From Pelomyxa schiedti (lineage: Eukaryota > Evosea > Pelobiontida > Pelomyxidae): a stretch of DNA of 32,226 nt. The stretch lies in assembly GCA_020536535.1 (NCBI GenBank), contig JAHLWZ010000239.1, forward strand, positions 2,256-34,481. Direction: 5' to 3'. The position numbers and the translations under genes were made by a program. The notes beneath the pieces were generated by a model. That model did no database searches, was not told the DNA's origin, and saw only the letters and a list, made by a program, of their open reading frames with translations. Below, piece after piece: positions 1 to 9,846 of the stretch (the first letter of the stretch is position 1; the number at the start of each line of letters is the position of its first letter).

Positions 1-21
1 AAAATTCCTTTCTCCCTTCAG

Positions 22-132
22 GGCACAGAGACTGCTGCAGGACCAAGCACATTTTCTGGTCCACCCTTTGGGCCAGCTAAATCCAAAAGAGCAGATTTTT
101 CCATCCACTCCCGACTGAGAACAACACTCTGA
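22..132 (+). CDS. last exon of an unidentified gene (partial, 5' end outside window)
   Basis: A pyrimidine-rich stretch ending in CAG at 19-21 looks like a 3' splice acceptor. It is followed by 37 in-frame codons ending in TGA at 130-132. The translation starts GTETAAGPSTFSGPPFGPAK and ends in a basic, Ser/Arg-containing tail, RLRTTL. The composition (Gly/Pro/Ser with Lys/Arg) suggests a disordered C-terminus. No family can be named from so short a piece. The call rests only on the acceptor and the open frame, so it may be wrong; an ORF extending across the left edge in the neighbouring sequence would confirm it. Confidence 0.4.
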   Translation, partial: GTETAAGPSTFSGPPFGPAKSKRADFSIHSRLRTTL

Positions 133-528
133 TGCATCAAAACGAATTTTTTAAAAAAATGTGTGAGTGCTAAATTTGCTTTTGTGATTTCTGTGTTGGT
201 TTCTCCAGTTCAATTTGGGAGGCAATGGGAATGGGAAACAGAGATCGGTTTGAGGGCAGCACACTTTTCTAAAGAAAAGAAAGCCGCCGCAGCACCTCCC
301 GCTCTTGCTCGATGGCCCTCTCGCCGTCAGCAAAATAAACTTGCAGCGGTCAATCTGTGTTCGAAAAGAAAGCCGCAGCGGTCAATCCGTGTTCGAAAAG
401 AAAGCCGCCGCGGCACCTCCCGCTCTTGCTCGATGGCCCTCTCGCCGTCAACAAAATAAATCACAAAACCAAACCATTCATTTTATTATTGGTGAGCTTG
501 TTGCCAAGGGGTTTTTTTTTCCTTAAGC
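133..528. other. intergenic spacer containing short direct repeats
   Basis: About 400 bp between the 3' end of the left-edge gene and the stop codon of the aldo/keto reductase on the opposite strand. Apart from the direct repeats at 274-460 I see no gene in it. Small ORFs exist in several frames, but they are generated by the repeats and lack splice or family support. Confidence 0.5.
274..460. repeat. nested direct repeats: 66-bp unit (x2, 121 bp apart) flanking a 32-bp tandem unit
   Basis: A 66-bp unit at 274-339 recurs at 395-460 with two visible differences (agcacc/ggcacc and gtcagc/gtcaac). Between them lies a 32-bp tandem unit at 343-374 and 375-406 that begins gcagcggtcaat and ends aagaaagcc, with one difference. 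The two unit types overlap, because the second 32-bp copy runs into the second 66-bp copy. This pattern fits recent local duplication by slippage or unequal exchange. No terminal inverted repeats or target duplications are visible. Confidence 0.85.
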
Positions 529-1692
529 TTATGGCCACGTTGTTGGGTCCCAGCCAGTTGTTGCTTCCAAGTCCAAGGAGTCTAGGTCAATCATGTCTGA
601 TTGTGTGAGGGAGAAGTCAAACACCCTTATGTTCTCTGCAATGCGATTGGGGTGCACTGACTTGGGGAGCACTATCAGGCCCTTCTGGAGGCCCCAACGC
701 AGCATTACTTGTGCTGGTGTTACAAAGTTTGGTTCTGAGGGTTGTGACTGTGCGTGGTTGTGGGATCCAGCAATTCTGCAGAGAGTCTTGTCCGACATGA
801 ACCTCCCCTTTGCAAGAGGTGAAAATGCTTCAACTACCACACCATGGGATTGGCAGTAGTTCACTAATTCTGGTCTGGCACAGAAAGGGTGAACTTCTAT
901 CTGATTAACTACAAACTTTGTATGAGCCTTGTGTGAAAATTAAAAATTGAATAATGCCGCACCCAAGGGAGGAATCTTGCAGAAGCCGAGTAGTTCTTTC
1001 ATATGATGCAGGCCAAAGTTGCTTACTCCTATCTCTCTTACCATTCCCTCTCGTTTGGCATGCTCCATTGCCTATTGTATGTTATTCCTTTAAAGGTGTT
1101 CAACTTTACTTGAACATTGTTAGTAGATTTTACCTGCCAAGTCCGTCTCCTCTCACGTGGCTCAGGGGGACAATGAAGCAGCATTAGATCGATATATGAC
1201 AGACCTAAATTTTGCCCAGTGAACTGGAGATTGTGGGAATTGACAGCTGAGCACTGGACTGACCTAGGAACCTGAGGCGCGTGGATATGCACTCCAGGAG
1301 GGGATCAAATCCATAAGAGTCCCGCCATATTTTAGTAGTAACCCAGATATCCGATCTCGGGGCGCCGCACTCGCGCACGGCACGGCCAACAGACCCCTCG
1401 TTTTGGTACATCTGGACCCATAATTTAATCGTTGCGTTGTGCGGATGATGTCAGATAGAGGGTGGCACAGGCTGTGCAACGGCAATGGACTGTGGCAGTG
1501 TAGTACTACCTGGGCAGTGTCGATGTGCCTGTAGCCACAAGACAGGGCGGCCCTCGACGAAACCAGCGCCTCGTCGTCGGTCTGCTGGAAAGTGCCGAAT
1601 CCGATCCTGGGAGGCATCACTTCCCTGCCCGGTGTGCCTGCTCCCCCGTCGATCGTGCTCACAAGCAGGGGAGTGCTGTTAATGTCACTCAT
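529..1692 (-). CDS. aldo/keto reductase family oxidoreductase
   Basis: A soluble NAD(P)H-dependent carbonyl reductase of the aldo/keto reductase superfamily, in several exons. The first exon starts with ATG at 1692 and gives the strand following PPRIGFGTF, then GYRHIDTAQ. The next exon supplies YQNEGSVGRAV and VTTKIW. The usual catalytic tetrad is therefore visible: Asp in HIDTA, Tyr in YQNE, Lys in TTK and His in LMLLHCP. Downstream exons give EIGVSNFGLHHMKELL, VNQIEVHPF and, in the long last exon, VMLRWGLQKGLIVLPKS followed by NRIAENIRVFDF, the cofactor-binding end of the barrel. The last exon ends at a stop at 529. The exon ending in IPPL joins VNQIEVHPF across an intron at about 907-953. 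Start codons of this gene and the divergent nuclease gene are only 73 bp apart. Substrate cannot be told from sequence. Confidence 0.92.
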
Positions 1693-1765
1693 TGCTTTAC
1701 ACTAAAGCTCGTTTCCGTTTGTTTTGTGAAGAGGAAGAGATCACAACAGAAAAAAAATAAACAAA
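1693..1765. promoter_or_regulatory. 73-bp divergent intergenic (bidirectional promoter) region
   Basis: Only 73 bp separate the start codons of the aldo/keto reductase (-) and the CCR4-type nuclease (+), so both 5' UTRs and promoters must fit here or extend into coding sequence. It ends with an A-rich stretch just before the nuclease ATG. No TATA box is obvious. The promoter role is inferred from gene orientation. Confidence 0.55.
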
Positions 1766-2903
1766 ATGAGTGTGGGTGGGACGTTCACCGCGGTTACGTT
1801 CAATATGCTTGCGGACGGGTACACGGACAGTGCAGTGTATGTGATGGGTTTGACTATGACAAACTGAGCGAAAAACCAGGACGTACTGCAACCCCGCGCA
1901 CTTGTGTTGGGAATACCGCCTCCCCTTGATCTTGAAGGCCATTTGCGATTACGATGTCGTGTGCTTGCAAGGTTGCCGTGCTTGCACGATTTAAATGCGA
2001 CTGTAACACTTGGAAGAATGCGACAGATTCCGTGACCTGCAACCACAAATGACGTCGCGCGGCTACTCTGGCGTATTTGTGCCAAAGGGGACAAAAAAAG
2101 AAGGGGAAGCTACTTTCTGGCGAGACTCTGTTTTCCCTACCGTTATTTCTCATCATGCAGTGCAGTTGTCGGCTCACCCTTCAGGTTGGTTACTTTTTTC
2201 CCATATTATCCTACTTATTTCTTTAAAGGTTTTGGCAAAGGGCACTTTCAGGTAGCTTCGGTACTTTTCTTGCAGCATGCTGTTACATCCAAAGTTATTT
2301 GTGTTGTTAACACTCATTTGAAAGCACCAGACAATATGGAAACCATGAGGTAACCTTTCAATTTACAAATACCTACCACTGATCCTTGTAAGGTCATTCC
2401 AAGGTGCATACATTTTAGAAACACTTGATCTTCTCATAAAATCGTACCCCAGCTGCCCTGTGCTGATAATGGGAGACTTCAACACCACTCCTGAGAGGCA
2501 CTTCCTCTAATATTCCAATTGACAAATGACCAGCCAAGCAAAATAGCGTCATATTACCGGCACCAAATACCCGACATATCCATCACAGGATCTCTATCCT
2601 TTCACAGATCGGATTCACTTGGGCCATTATCTAACGTCACCGACTCCCCGAGTTGTTTCACCGATCATCATTACACAATAAGAATTCCCTGGCGCACAGA
2701 TGTGAGAACATTCCCTCCCACTCCAATACAACTTCTTACACTTCGAACAGGTCATAGACTTGATGTGGTACAACCAAGAGCTCACTGTATCACAGTATTT
2801 CCCTATTCCGGGTCTATCTTGGGCACAGGAGCACAGATACCTACCTTCCGTGAAACACCCCTCAGACCACCTCCCAGTCGCCGCTAAATTCACATTCAAT
2901 TAA
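1766..2903 (+). CDS. CCR4/Angel/nocturnin-type endonuclease-exonuclease-phosphatase family protein
   Basis: A Mg2+-dependent nuclease of the EEP fold, most like the CCR4/Angel/nocturnin branch that removes poly(A) or acts on related substrates. Exon 1 (1766-1834) begins MSVGGTFTAVTFNMLAD, with the Asn of the first EEP motif. After a 34-bp intron (1835-1868) exon 2 gives CWEYRLPLILKAI and DYDVVCLQ, and after the 45-bp intron 1972-2016 the metal-binding Glu follows in CLQECD. Further exons give VICVVNTHLKAP (catalytic His), VLIMGDFNTTPE (Asp/Asn) and, at the end, HPSDHLPVAAKF with the terminal Asp-His pair and a TAA at 2901-2903. All core EEP motifs are present in order. The exon structure between about 2500 and 2700 is not resolved. 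No leucine-rich repeat precedes the domain, unlike yeast-type CCR4, so Angel or nocturnin relatives are closer in architecture. Confidence 0.88.
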
Positions 2904-3177
2904 CAAGCCCTTAATGACAAAGGCTCCCCTCAGGAGCCCTTCATTCCTCAGTCTCCAAAAACCGAGAATGTTGTGGTTGTTTCCTGTTTTATCATTTTTT
3001 TGCGAAAGTTGGCCAAGGGAAGGAAAAAAAATAGAAACCCGATGAAACGAACCGAACTGGTGCCGTAACAACGCAAACACAAACTCCGACTAATAAAAAT
3101 TTCGTAAAAACAAACACCCGACCAACCCACAATTTATAAACCATAAATCCCAACCACTACACACACAGACCGAGGTC

Positions 3178-6100
3178 ATGTCCAACATCGGGGCTATCTT
3201 CCACTCACCCAAGACACACCACCAGACCCCTGTGCCTCAGTCTCAGCCCCACCAGCACCATCACCACGGCGCCACGCCCTCGAGGCAGCAGGGGCTGCAG
3301 GCCGCATACCCCTCGACGACAACAACAACTACAACGACTACGGCGACGACGCTTACGCCGGCGACGCCGTCGCCGATGGGCCACAGGCACCGCAGCAACC
3401 AGCCACATCAGCAGCAGATGCAGCACGACGGGACGGCGCCGCGGCGCAGCCACTCGTCCACGCAGTCGCCCAACCCGCCCGAGCTCGCTCGGCCCGGCAC
3501 GCCGTCGTCGCACCACGCGACGGCCGCGGCGCTCGCGGCCAGCGGGGGCCTCAGGAACAACGCGTCGCTGCTGTGCCAGGAAGCCCCGAGGGATACGGAC
3601 AGGCTAAGACGGCACGGTAAGTTTGGGGATAGATAAAATTATGGGACCGGGAAGGGGGAGGGGACTTGGGAATGAAGTTTTATGTGAATAACACTAATGC
3701 ATGTGAATGTAGAGGAGGGAGTCAGGAATGCGTACTTGGATACTCCGTATTTGAGTGCACAGTATGCTATCACCCCAAGTCATCCATCAAGCCGACTGCA
3801 TCATAAAAGGCACACACATTCCAAGCGTACGGCATCGGATTCAAACAGCAACAGTAGTACATCAAGTACTGGCAAAAATGTGATTCTGGGACACAAGTCC
3901 GCAAAGATATCCTCGGATAGCAGCAGTAACAGTAAAAGCAAAACTATTCTGAACAAACGAAATAAAAGTGGTGAGGGTGGTGGCAGTTGGAGCGGGAGAA
4001 AGAGCTGGAAAAGTACCAGTAGAAGCCGAAGCAGAACTAGGAGTAGCAGCAGGAGCAGAAGCAAGAGTAAGAGCAGAAGTAAAAGTAGCGCTAGCGAAAG
4101 TGCAAGTAGAAGTAGGAGTCGCGGAAAAAGAAAACATAAAAGGAGACGTCCCCCTGCCACTGATGGTCATGGAAAACAACGTCACTCCAGACAACCTTGT
4201 GCCTTTGATGAGATGCAATCTCCAAATGCACCCCTGTTACCAATACATAGTCACTCGCTTTCTCCCGAGAGTCATATGCGTTCTCAAATGGGCATTCCCC
4301 TCAACCCTGTAGTCCCACCCTTTCACATGCTCTCCACACCCAAATGGCAAGTGAATAAGCGCAATACGAGTGTCTACGCACCAACCTTCAACTCTATGCA
4401 GCTGTCATCTCCTGCTCCCCCAAACCTACATGCAGCACATCAAGCATATGGAACCCCTTACTTCCCAATGTCTCACTTGCTTACGGCAGCAAATCCCGTA
4501 ACGCCAATGCATTCTATGATTTATCCCGCTACTCCAGCCTCAACCCCAAGGCACCGCCATAAGCACCATCATAAACACGAGTCCAAAGCACTCAACTCAC
4601 CTTATCAGGCAGCCTCTGTGCCATACACACCAGTGGGGTATGGGCCAGGTGACAGAAGACAGCAAGTTGGAGTTCCCCTTTCGGTGGGTAAACGCCATTC
4701 TTCCTCCAACATTTCTGTTGCAGAGCCCCCACATACTGCTCCATCACGGAAGAAAACATCACACCACCACCGCATTTCTGACCAAAATGAAACCTTGCCA
4801 CCACATGCTCCTGAGTACCAGGGCACTGGTATTCGCATTACTCCTCCCTCTCCACATCTACCTGTCCCAGTAACACCAACACAACCTTCTGGTGTCTCCA
4901 CTTTCGTACCAATTCCACCCTTTTTAAATACGCAATCGAAATCGCCTTCTCCAAGTCTACCCACAGAAATACTTAGTGACGCCGTATCTAACACTAACAA
5001 GGTAGTAAATAGTGAAGAGGCTTCAACTACATTGAACATCACCTCATCGACAACCTCTAACCTCCCACCAACGGCAACAGGGCCCGCATCGAGCCAAAAC
5101 TCTCAAGAAACTATTTCAACACAACTGGCTCCCTCACATATCAAATCAAAAAAATCATCTTCCTCAACCTCTTCCTCTACCTCAACCATTTCTACTAATC
5201 CTCCTGCGACACCACAATTTTCAACTCCCACTTCCTCCGCAACAGCGGTAGAAGCATTAACTTCAACAGCGGAGCAAAACCCTTCTCCAACAGGAGTGTT
5301 AAATGACAAAGTGTCACCAAACACTTCCCCAAGCCTCTCCGGTAGTGCGGCCAAAATCGGCAGCTCTGAACCAAGTACCAGTGCTGCAAAGAAAGCTATT
5401 GACTTTGAAAGCTATGACGACATGTTTGATGATTTACCCCTCGGCACAGCCAATTTCTTTAATAAGGCACGTGTGATGCAAAATGTACAAGAGAACCTGT
5501 CTGATGACGAACCTGATTTCGGGGATAGTTCTGCCAGTGGTAGTGAGAGTGAGAGTACAACAACTGGTTTCAGTGATAGCACTAGTGAAATAGGGAGCGA
5601 GAAACAAACTGAAGATAAGAAAAAGAAGACAAGAAAACTGCAACATACGAAGTCTGTTCCCGCGGATATGGACAAACTAACGGGGCCAAAATTCTTGGAA
5701 CTGAGGGATTATGCTTCAAACAAAGTATGACACTCTTTTTCTGTACTCCCATTTCTTAAGTATACTTTAGTTTATGGAAATAGGAAGTGTGACCGCCACA
5801 GCGGCCCAAAACCGGACACAGTTAAATCTTCTCTGTATGTAGTTTCATGATGTGTATTTATCACTAAAGAGACTAGTTAATCCTCGTTTTGCACGGGCAC
5901 TTTTTGAAATTCTTGGTGCCAAGCAGCAACAAATCAACACGGCGTTCAAGCAAACCCTGATAACTGAGGAAGATTGCAAACATTTAATTCAAAGTCTTGA
6001 TTCGGCCAGATGTGAAATCGCTCGAATGGCCAAGATAAACACTTTGAAGGCTATTGACTTGTTCATTCACCCACATAAATTTACATCATCCTTATTGCAA

Positions 6101-6709
6101 CAAAATTGGATGCTAATGTATGACTTCAACTCTACTTTTTTTCTTACTCTTAACAAAATTAAAAAGGAAGAAAGAAATGAACTCGTACCACGAAGTGTAC
6201 AACACAGACAACTACCTGAAGCTATGCATACTTGAAGCTGTTGATTCGCACATTAGGCACCTGCGCGTGCAGCTTATCAAAACCGTTGTCCGCGAACGAC
6301 CATCCTTAGCACAGTGGATAGTAACTGCTTGGGTATGAATTCTTCACTTGTGACACACAAATATCCAACCACAACAATACAGGTCGGAATCCAGGCTGTT
6401 AACAAAATGTCCTTCAAGCAACTCATGAAGCAAACCCATTTCCTCTACGACCTGCTGTCCTCTCTTGACGAGTACACAGATTGCATCAGTTTGCGCCAGA
6501 AGCCAATGCTTCTTGTACGAAGTGCAGTATGCTACCCGTTCCATTTTTTAACACACCATTCCACTCTTGATAAGTTAACGTTTGTTCCACCAGTCCATAT
6601 TCTAAAACTTTTTTTTCAGGTAACTGAATGGAGAGTGTCTCTGGAATTACTGGATTCGTTAGTGCACCGGAACAAGCCCGTAAAGCCACCAAGACCATCT
6701 CTACACTGA
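3178..6709 (+). CDS. RS-rich, largely disordered protein with unrecognised helical C-terminal domain
   Basis: Rebuilt as 7 exons: 3178-3616, 3713-5724, 5771-5834, 5877-6117, 6167-6332, 6383-6514 and 6620-6709, giving 1047 residues with no internal stop. The first exon is very GC-rich and encodes His/Gln/Thr/Pro low complexity. Exon 2 encodes a Ser-rich stretch and a true arginine/serine domain (about 4015-4125, with SRSRSRTRSSSRSRSKSKSR), then long Pro/Ser/Thr-rich sequence and an acidic patch, NLSDDEPDFGDSS. RS domains are typical of nuclear RNA-processing proteins, so a nuclear role is plausible. The last 250 residues are different: apparently well-ordered helical sequence (NPRFARALFEILGAKQQQ, LDSARCEIARMAKINTLK, LKLCILEAVDSHIRHLRVQL) that I cannot assign to a family. 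The alternative of a single 145-bp intron at 5725-5869 instead of two small ones also keeps the frame. Confidence 0.8.
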
Positions 6710-6897
6710 GGAGGTCTATTTAAATGTTGCACACTGCACATATGCATTTTATCGTTCTGTACAGACTATCTAACTCCTTTTTGCTGTAAAAACAAAATTT
6801 TATTCTTTTGGCTAAGTTTCTATTCCCACCAACTTGTTTGCAGGCTTGGAGATTCCGGTTGGAAAACAAGAAACAAAAACAGAAAGAAAACCGCAGC

Positions 6898-9759
6898 ATG
6901 TCGCGTGCGAGTGCGTCCGTTTCGAGTTCACGTGTTGGGCGTTTCTATACGAAGAAGATCCAGCTATATGAAGATGGTGACATGACGTGCGTGTTTATGT
7001 TGCTTTTTTTCATTTTTTGGATTTTTCTTTCATTTTTTTTTTTGTTTTTTTTTTTTTCCCCTGTGCATGCTTGTTGGTACACCATTGTTCATGAAATTGT
7101 CGTGTGTAGGAAGACGCCAAGCTTGTACACTAAATCACATCATAAGCAATGGTTGATGGGAAATGAGTACGACCTCATTTTGAAAGTGTGCATAACTACT
7201 GGCAATCTATTGCTGGGTTACAACGTTCCTGGTTTGTTTTTATTAAAGTACGATATTGGATTAATTTTTTTGATTTTTGATCAGAGAACCCTTTTGACAT
7301 AGCCTACGAGTTCCTTTTTAAACATGGCCACACCCCTGGTGATAGCATCACTGAAACTTTGGTTCAGCAAGTGGCCACGTTGATAAAGTCTTCAATAGCG
7401 TTACCTGTGCAGTTTAACTCTAGTTCATGTGCTCCAGAGGAGTTATATGCGTGTAAGCCTCACATCAACTATTGCCATACATTCACCTCATTCAGTATGG
7501 TTGAGTCGGCAAAATGACCCCGTTTGTTTCTCTCGCCTTTGGAGTTTCATTTGTTAAATGCAATTCATTCCAGTCAGTGGACCAAGTTGCAGAAGTACCT
7601 GGCCCAGCAAAAATATCTGTTGATTTGCACTCTGAGGAGGATAATTTTTACCTAGGTGATGAGGTTGACCAATTGTACACAGGTTTTTTTTTTTTCAATA
7701 AGGGTGAAAGTGTCAGCAGTTAACTTTTTTCAGGGGAGACCATTACCACAGGACCAAAAAGAGTCGAAAGGGAAACTCCTCTACAGGATATTGCACCAGG
7801 GACTAGAACGTGAATCATCGCGATTTAATACTCCTCTATTGATACCCACTTAGGAGCACGCCTGGTCCTTGTGATTGTGGCTTTAAGCACTTCCTAAATG
7901 GAAAGGAGTATGACTTTATTCTTCAGTGGGGTCCTCAGAAACATCTATTTGGTTTTAATCTTGCTGGTATGCTAAATTTGACTTCGACTCCTCACGGTTC
8001 CTAGATGATAATCTTTATAACGATGTTGATGATTTCATTATAAAGAACAACATAAATCCTGGCTCTTTAGATAACACTGCTATTGTTAGCAAGGATATGT
8101 CTTTTTCTTCGTATAATCGTTTTCCAGCGGGCAGCTATTGTCGCTGAAACAACGAAACTTATTGATGCCGCCCTGTCTCGTCAAACTACAAGCAAGCTAC
8201 ATACAAAACCCTCTGCTGAGCCAGAATTCTCTGACTCTGGATTTGATCAATATACCCGTAATTACTCCTACACTCACCTGTCTCTAATCCTACACTGTGA
8301 AATAATCTTAAGCCACTGTGAATTTTCCCACTTCTGGTGCCCGGTGGAATAAAGTAACAGGAGGAATGGAGATCATTACCCCAACAATAAAGAAACCACG
8401 GACGTGCGTTTATACCCGTCCTTGTCTTTGCTCAATGAGTGTAGAGCTGATCCTGTAAGAGATGCCATTCTTGCACAAATGAAAAATGATAGAAAAGAGA
8501 TACATGACCAAATTGATACCAGTAGCAAGCCTATGTTCCCTCCAACTAAAACAGTGAGAAAATCTGAAGAAAAGTAAATCTTACTATAATAAGGAAGGAA
8601 AAGTTCCACGAATGATCAATGGAGAACTGCGTTATGTGGACCCGAAGACAGTTCCCTCTACAACCAACCAGATTACTGACGACGATAACGATGACGATGA
8701 CGATAGTGATGCTACCCCAGCACCTCGTATTCCGGCAATGGGGGGACCACCTCTTCCAGGGACATCACAACCAGAAGCTATAATGAAATTTTTACTGTAT
8801 CTGTGCTTTCTACCTTTATCAACCTCATCAGTGCTTAGGATTATGGAACATTACCTTAAAATCTGTTCAGAAAAAGGCTGGCCAGTTGTTGAAGCACTTC
8901 TTTCTAAATCCTACCCAAAGGACAAAGTTCAGATTATCAAAGCAAATTTCCATGTATGTTTGATTTATCGACATACATATGCCATTAAGTCTTGTTTTGT
9001 GCAGGAGAAAATGGTAAAGTGTGGTTGCCAAAATTGCATTGAAATGCTAAAAACTTTTGGGGAAATTTCTCCTACATCCAAATCACTCACAAGTGGAATT
9101 CATTCACTTTTCACAATGCCTGCAGCAGAAACTCCAGCATCTCCCACCTCCACGTCTCACCAGTGGTTGGGAGGCTTTCAGTTGAACTCTGAACAGCCAT
9201 CACCCCAGCAGGGAATACCCCAGACATCAACAACCGAACCAACAACACCCAAAACAGAACCACAATCACCAATCACGGCAGATATGCAACCGTCACCGAC
9301 TCAAACGCCAACACCAGTACCACCAACACCAATCTCAGCACAAGCACCGACCCAAACACAACCGCAAACCTCAACACCACTCTCTCCATCAGTTGAACCG
9401 GCCATGCCTGACACAGTTGCTCCAACACCACCCAAACTGCAGCAACTCCTTGTTGACAATAGCAAAGGGGTTTGTCGTATCCGAATCAAACTGTTCTCTG
9501 GCAGACCCTTGGACGCCATTTTTAACCTCTGCCACACTGTTCCTGACATCAGGCATCATATTGACTGGTACTGCCAAGAGAACAATGTCTCCACCCGCGA
9601 ATACTCCCTAGTACAAGGCGTATGCATGCCGTTACCTTTGGCCTTTTTATTAACTTCATTGAAAAGGTACCTCCAAAACCACTCGCAGAAACAAACTCCA
9701 CTCTTCAGGAGCTGGGACTTGCAAATTGTGTGGTTAGTCAAGTTGCTAAGAAGTCATAG
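6898..9759 (+). CDS. PFU-domain and UBX-domain protein, probable Cdc48/p97 adaptor
   Basis: Many small exons, including 6898-6986, 7110-7231, 7285-7452, 7496-7521, 7574-7682, 7734-7809, 7854-7966, 8005-8084, 8128 onward, 8594-8953 (which may contain an in-frame 42-bp intron), 9005-9619 and 9667-9759. Two PFU-like ubiquitin-binding modules are seen. The first is GNEYDLILKVCITTGNLLLG followed by ENPFDIAYEFLFKHG; the second is NGKEYDFILQWGPQKHLFGF followed by DNLYNDVDDFIIKNNINPGS. PFU domains are known from PLAA/Doa1, a ubiquitin-binding Cdc48 partner. A middle helical region and a Pro/Thr/Gln-rich linker (about 9120-9440) follow. The C-terminal 90 residues look like a UBX domain (CRIRIKLFSGRPLDAIFNL ending STLQELGLANCVVSQVAKKS), the p97-docking fold. 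The WD40 propeller of PLAA is absent. Exon joins near 8258-8372 are unresolved. The ubiquitin/Cdc48 role is inferred from the domains. Confidence 0.75.
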
Positions 9760-9846
9760 AAGAAGACAGCAAATTTGGCAATTTTTGATTTAAGGCAGTG
9801 TGTTGCTGCCACCTTTTTTCTTTTATTATTATCGCGTGATTTGATT

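Noticed and set aside
274-460. CRISPR-like array
   Set aside because: Units are nested and directly adjacent without unique spacers, and the genome is eukaryotic.
2519-2887. + strand 122-codon frame starting MTNDQPSK
   Set aside because: It is out of frame with the nuclease C-terminus (DLMWYNQEL to SDHLPVAAKF), which continues the family motifs in another frame.
3801-4160. Minus-strand frame encoding a leucine-rich run
   Set aside because: It is the reverse complement of the Ser/Arg-rich repeat of the RS domain; the leucines come from AGC/AGT/AGA repeats read backwards, with no independent support.
7000-7109. Hydrophobic Phe/Leu-rich segment in the frame after 6987 as a membrane helix
   Set aside because: It is a T-rich intron (6987-7109); removing it joins GDMT to KTPSLYTK in phase and leads into the PFU domain.
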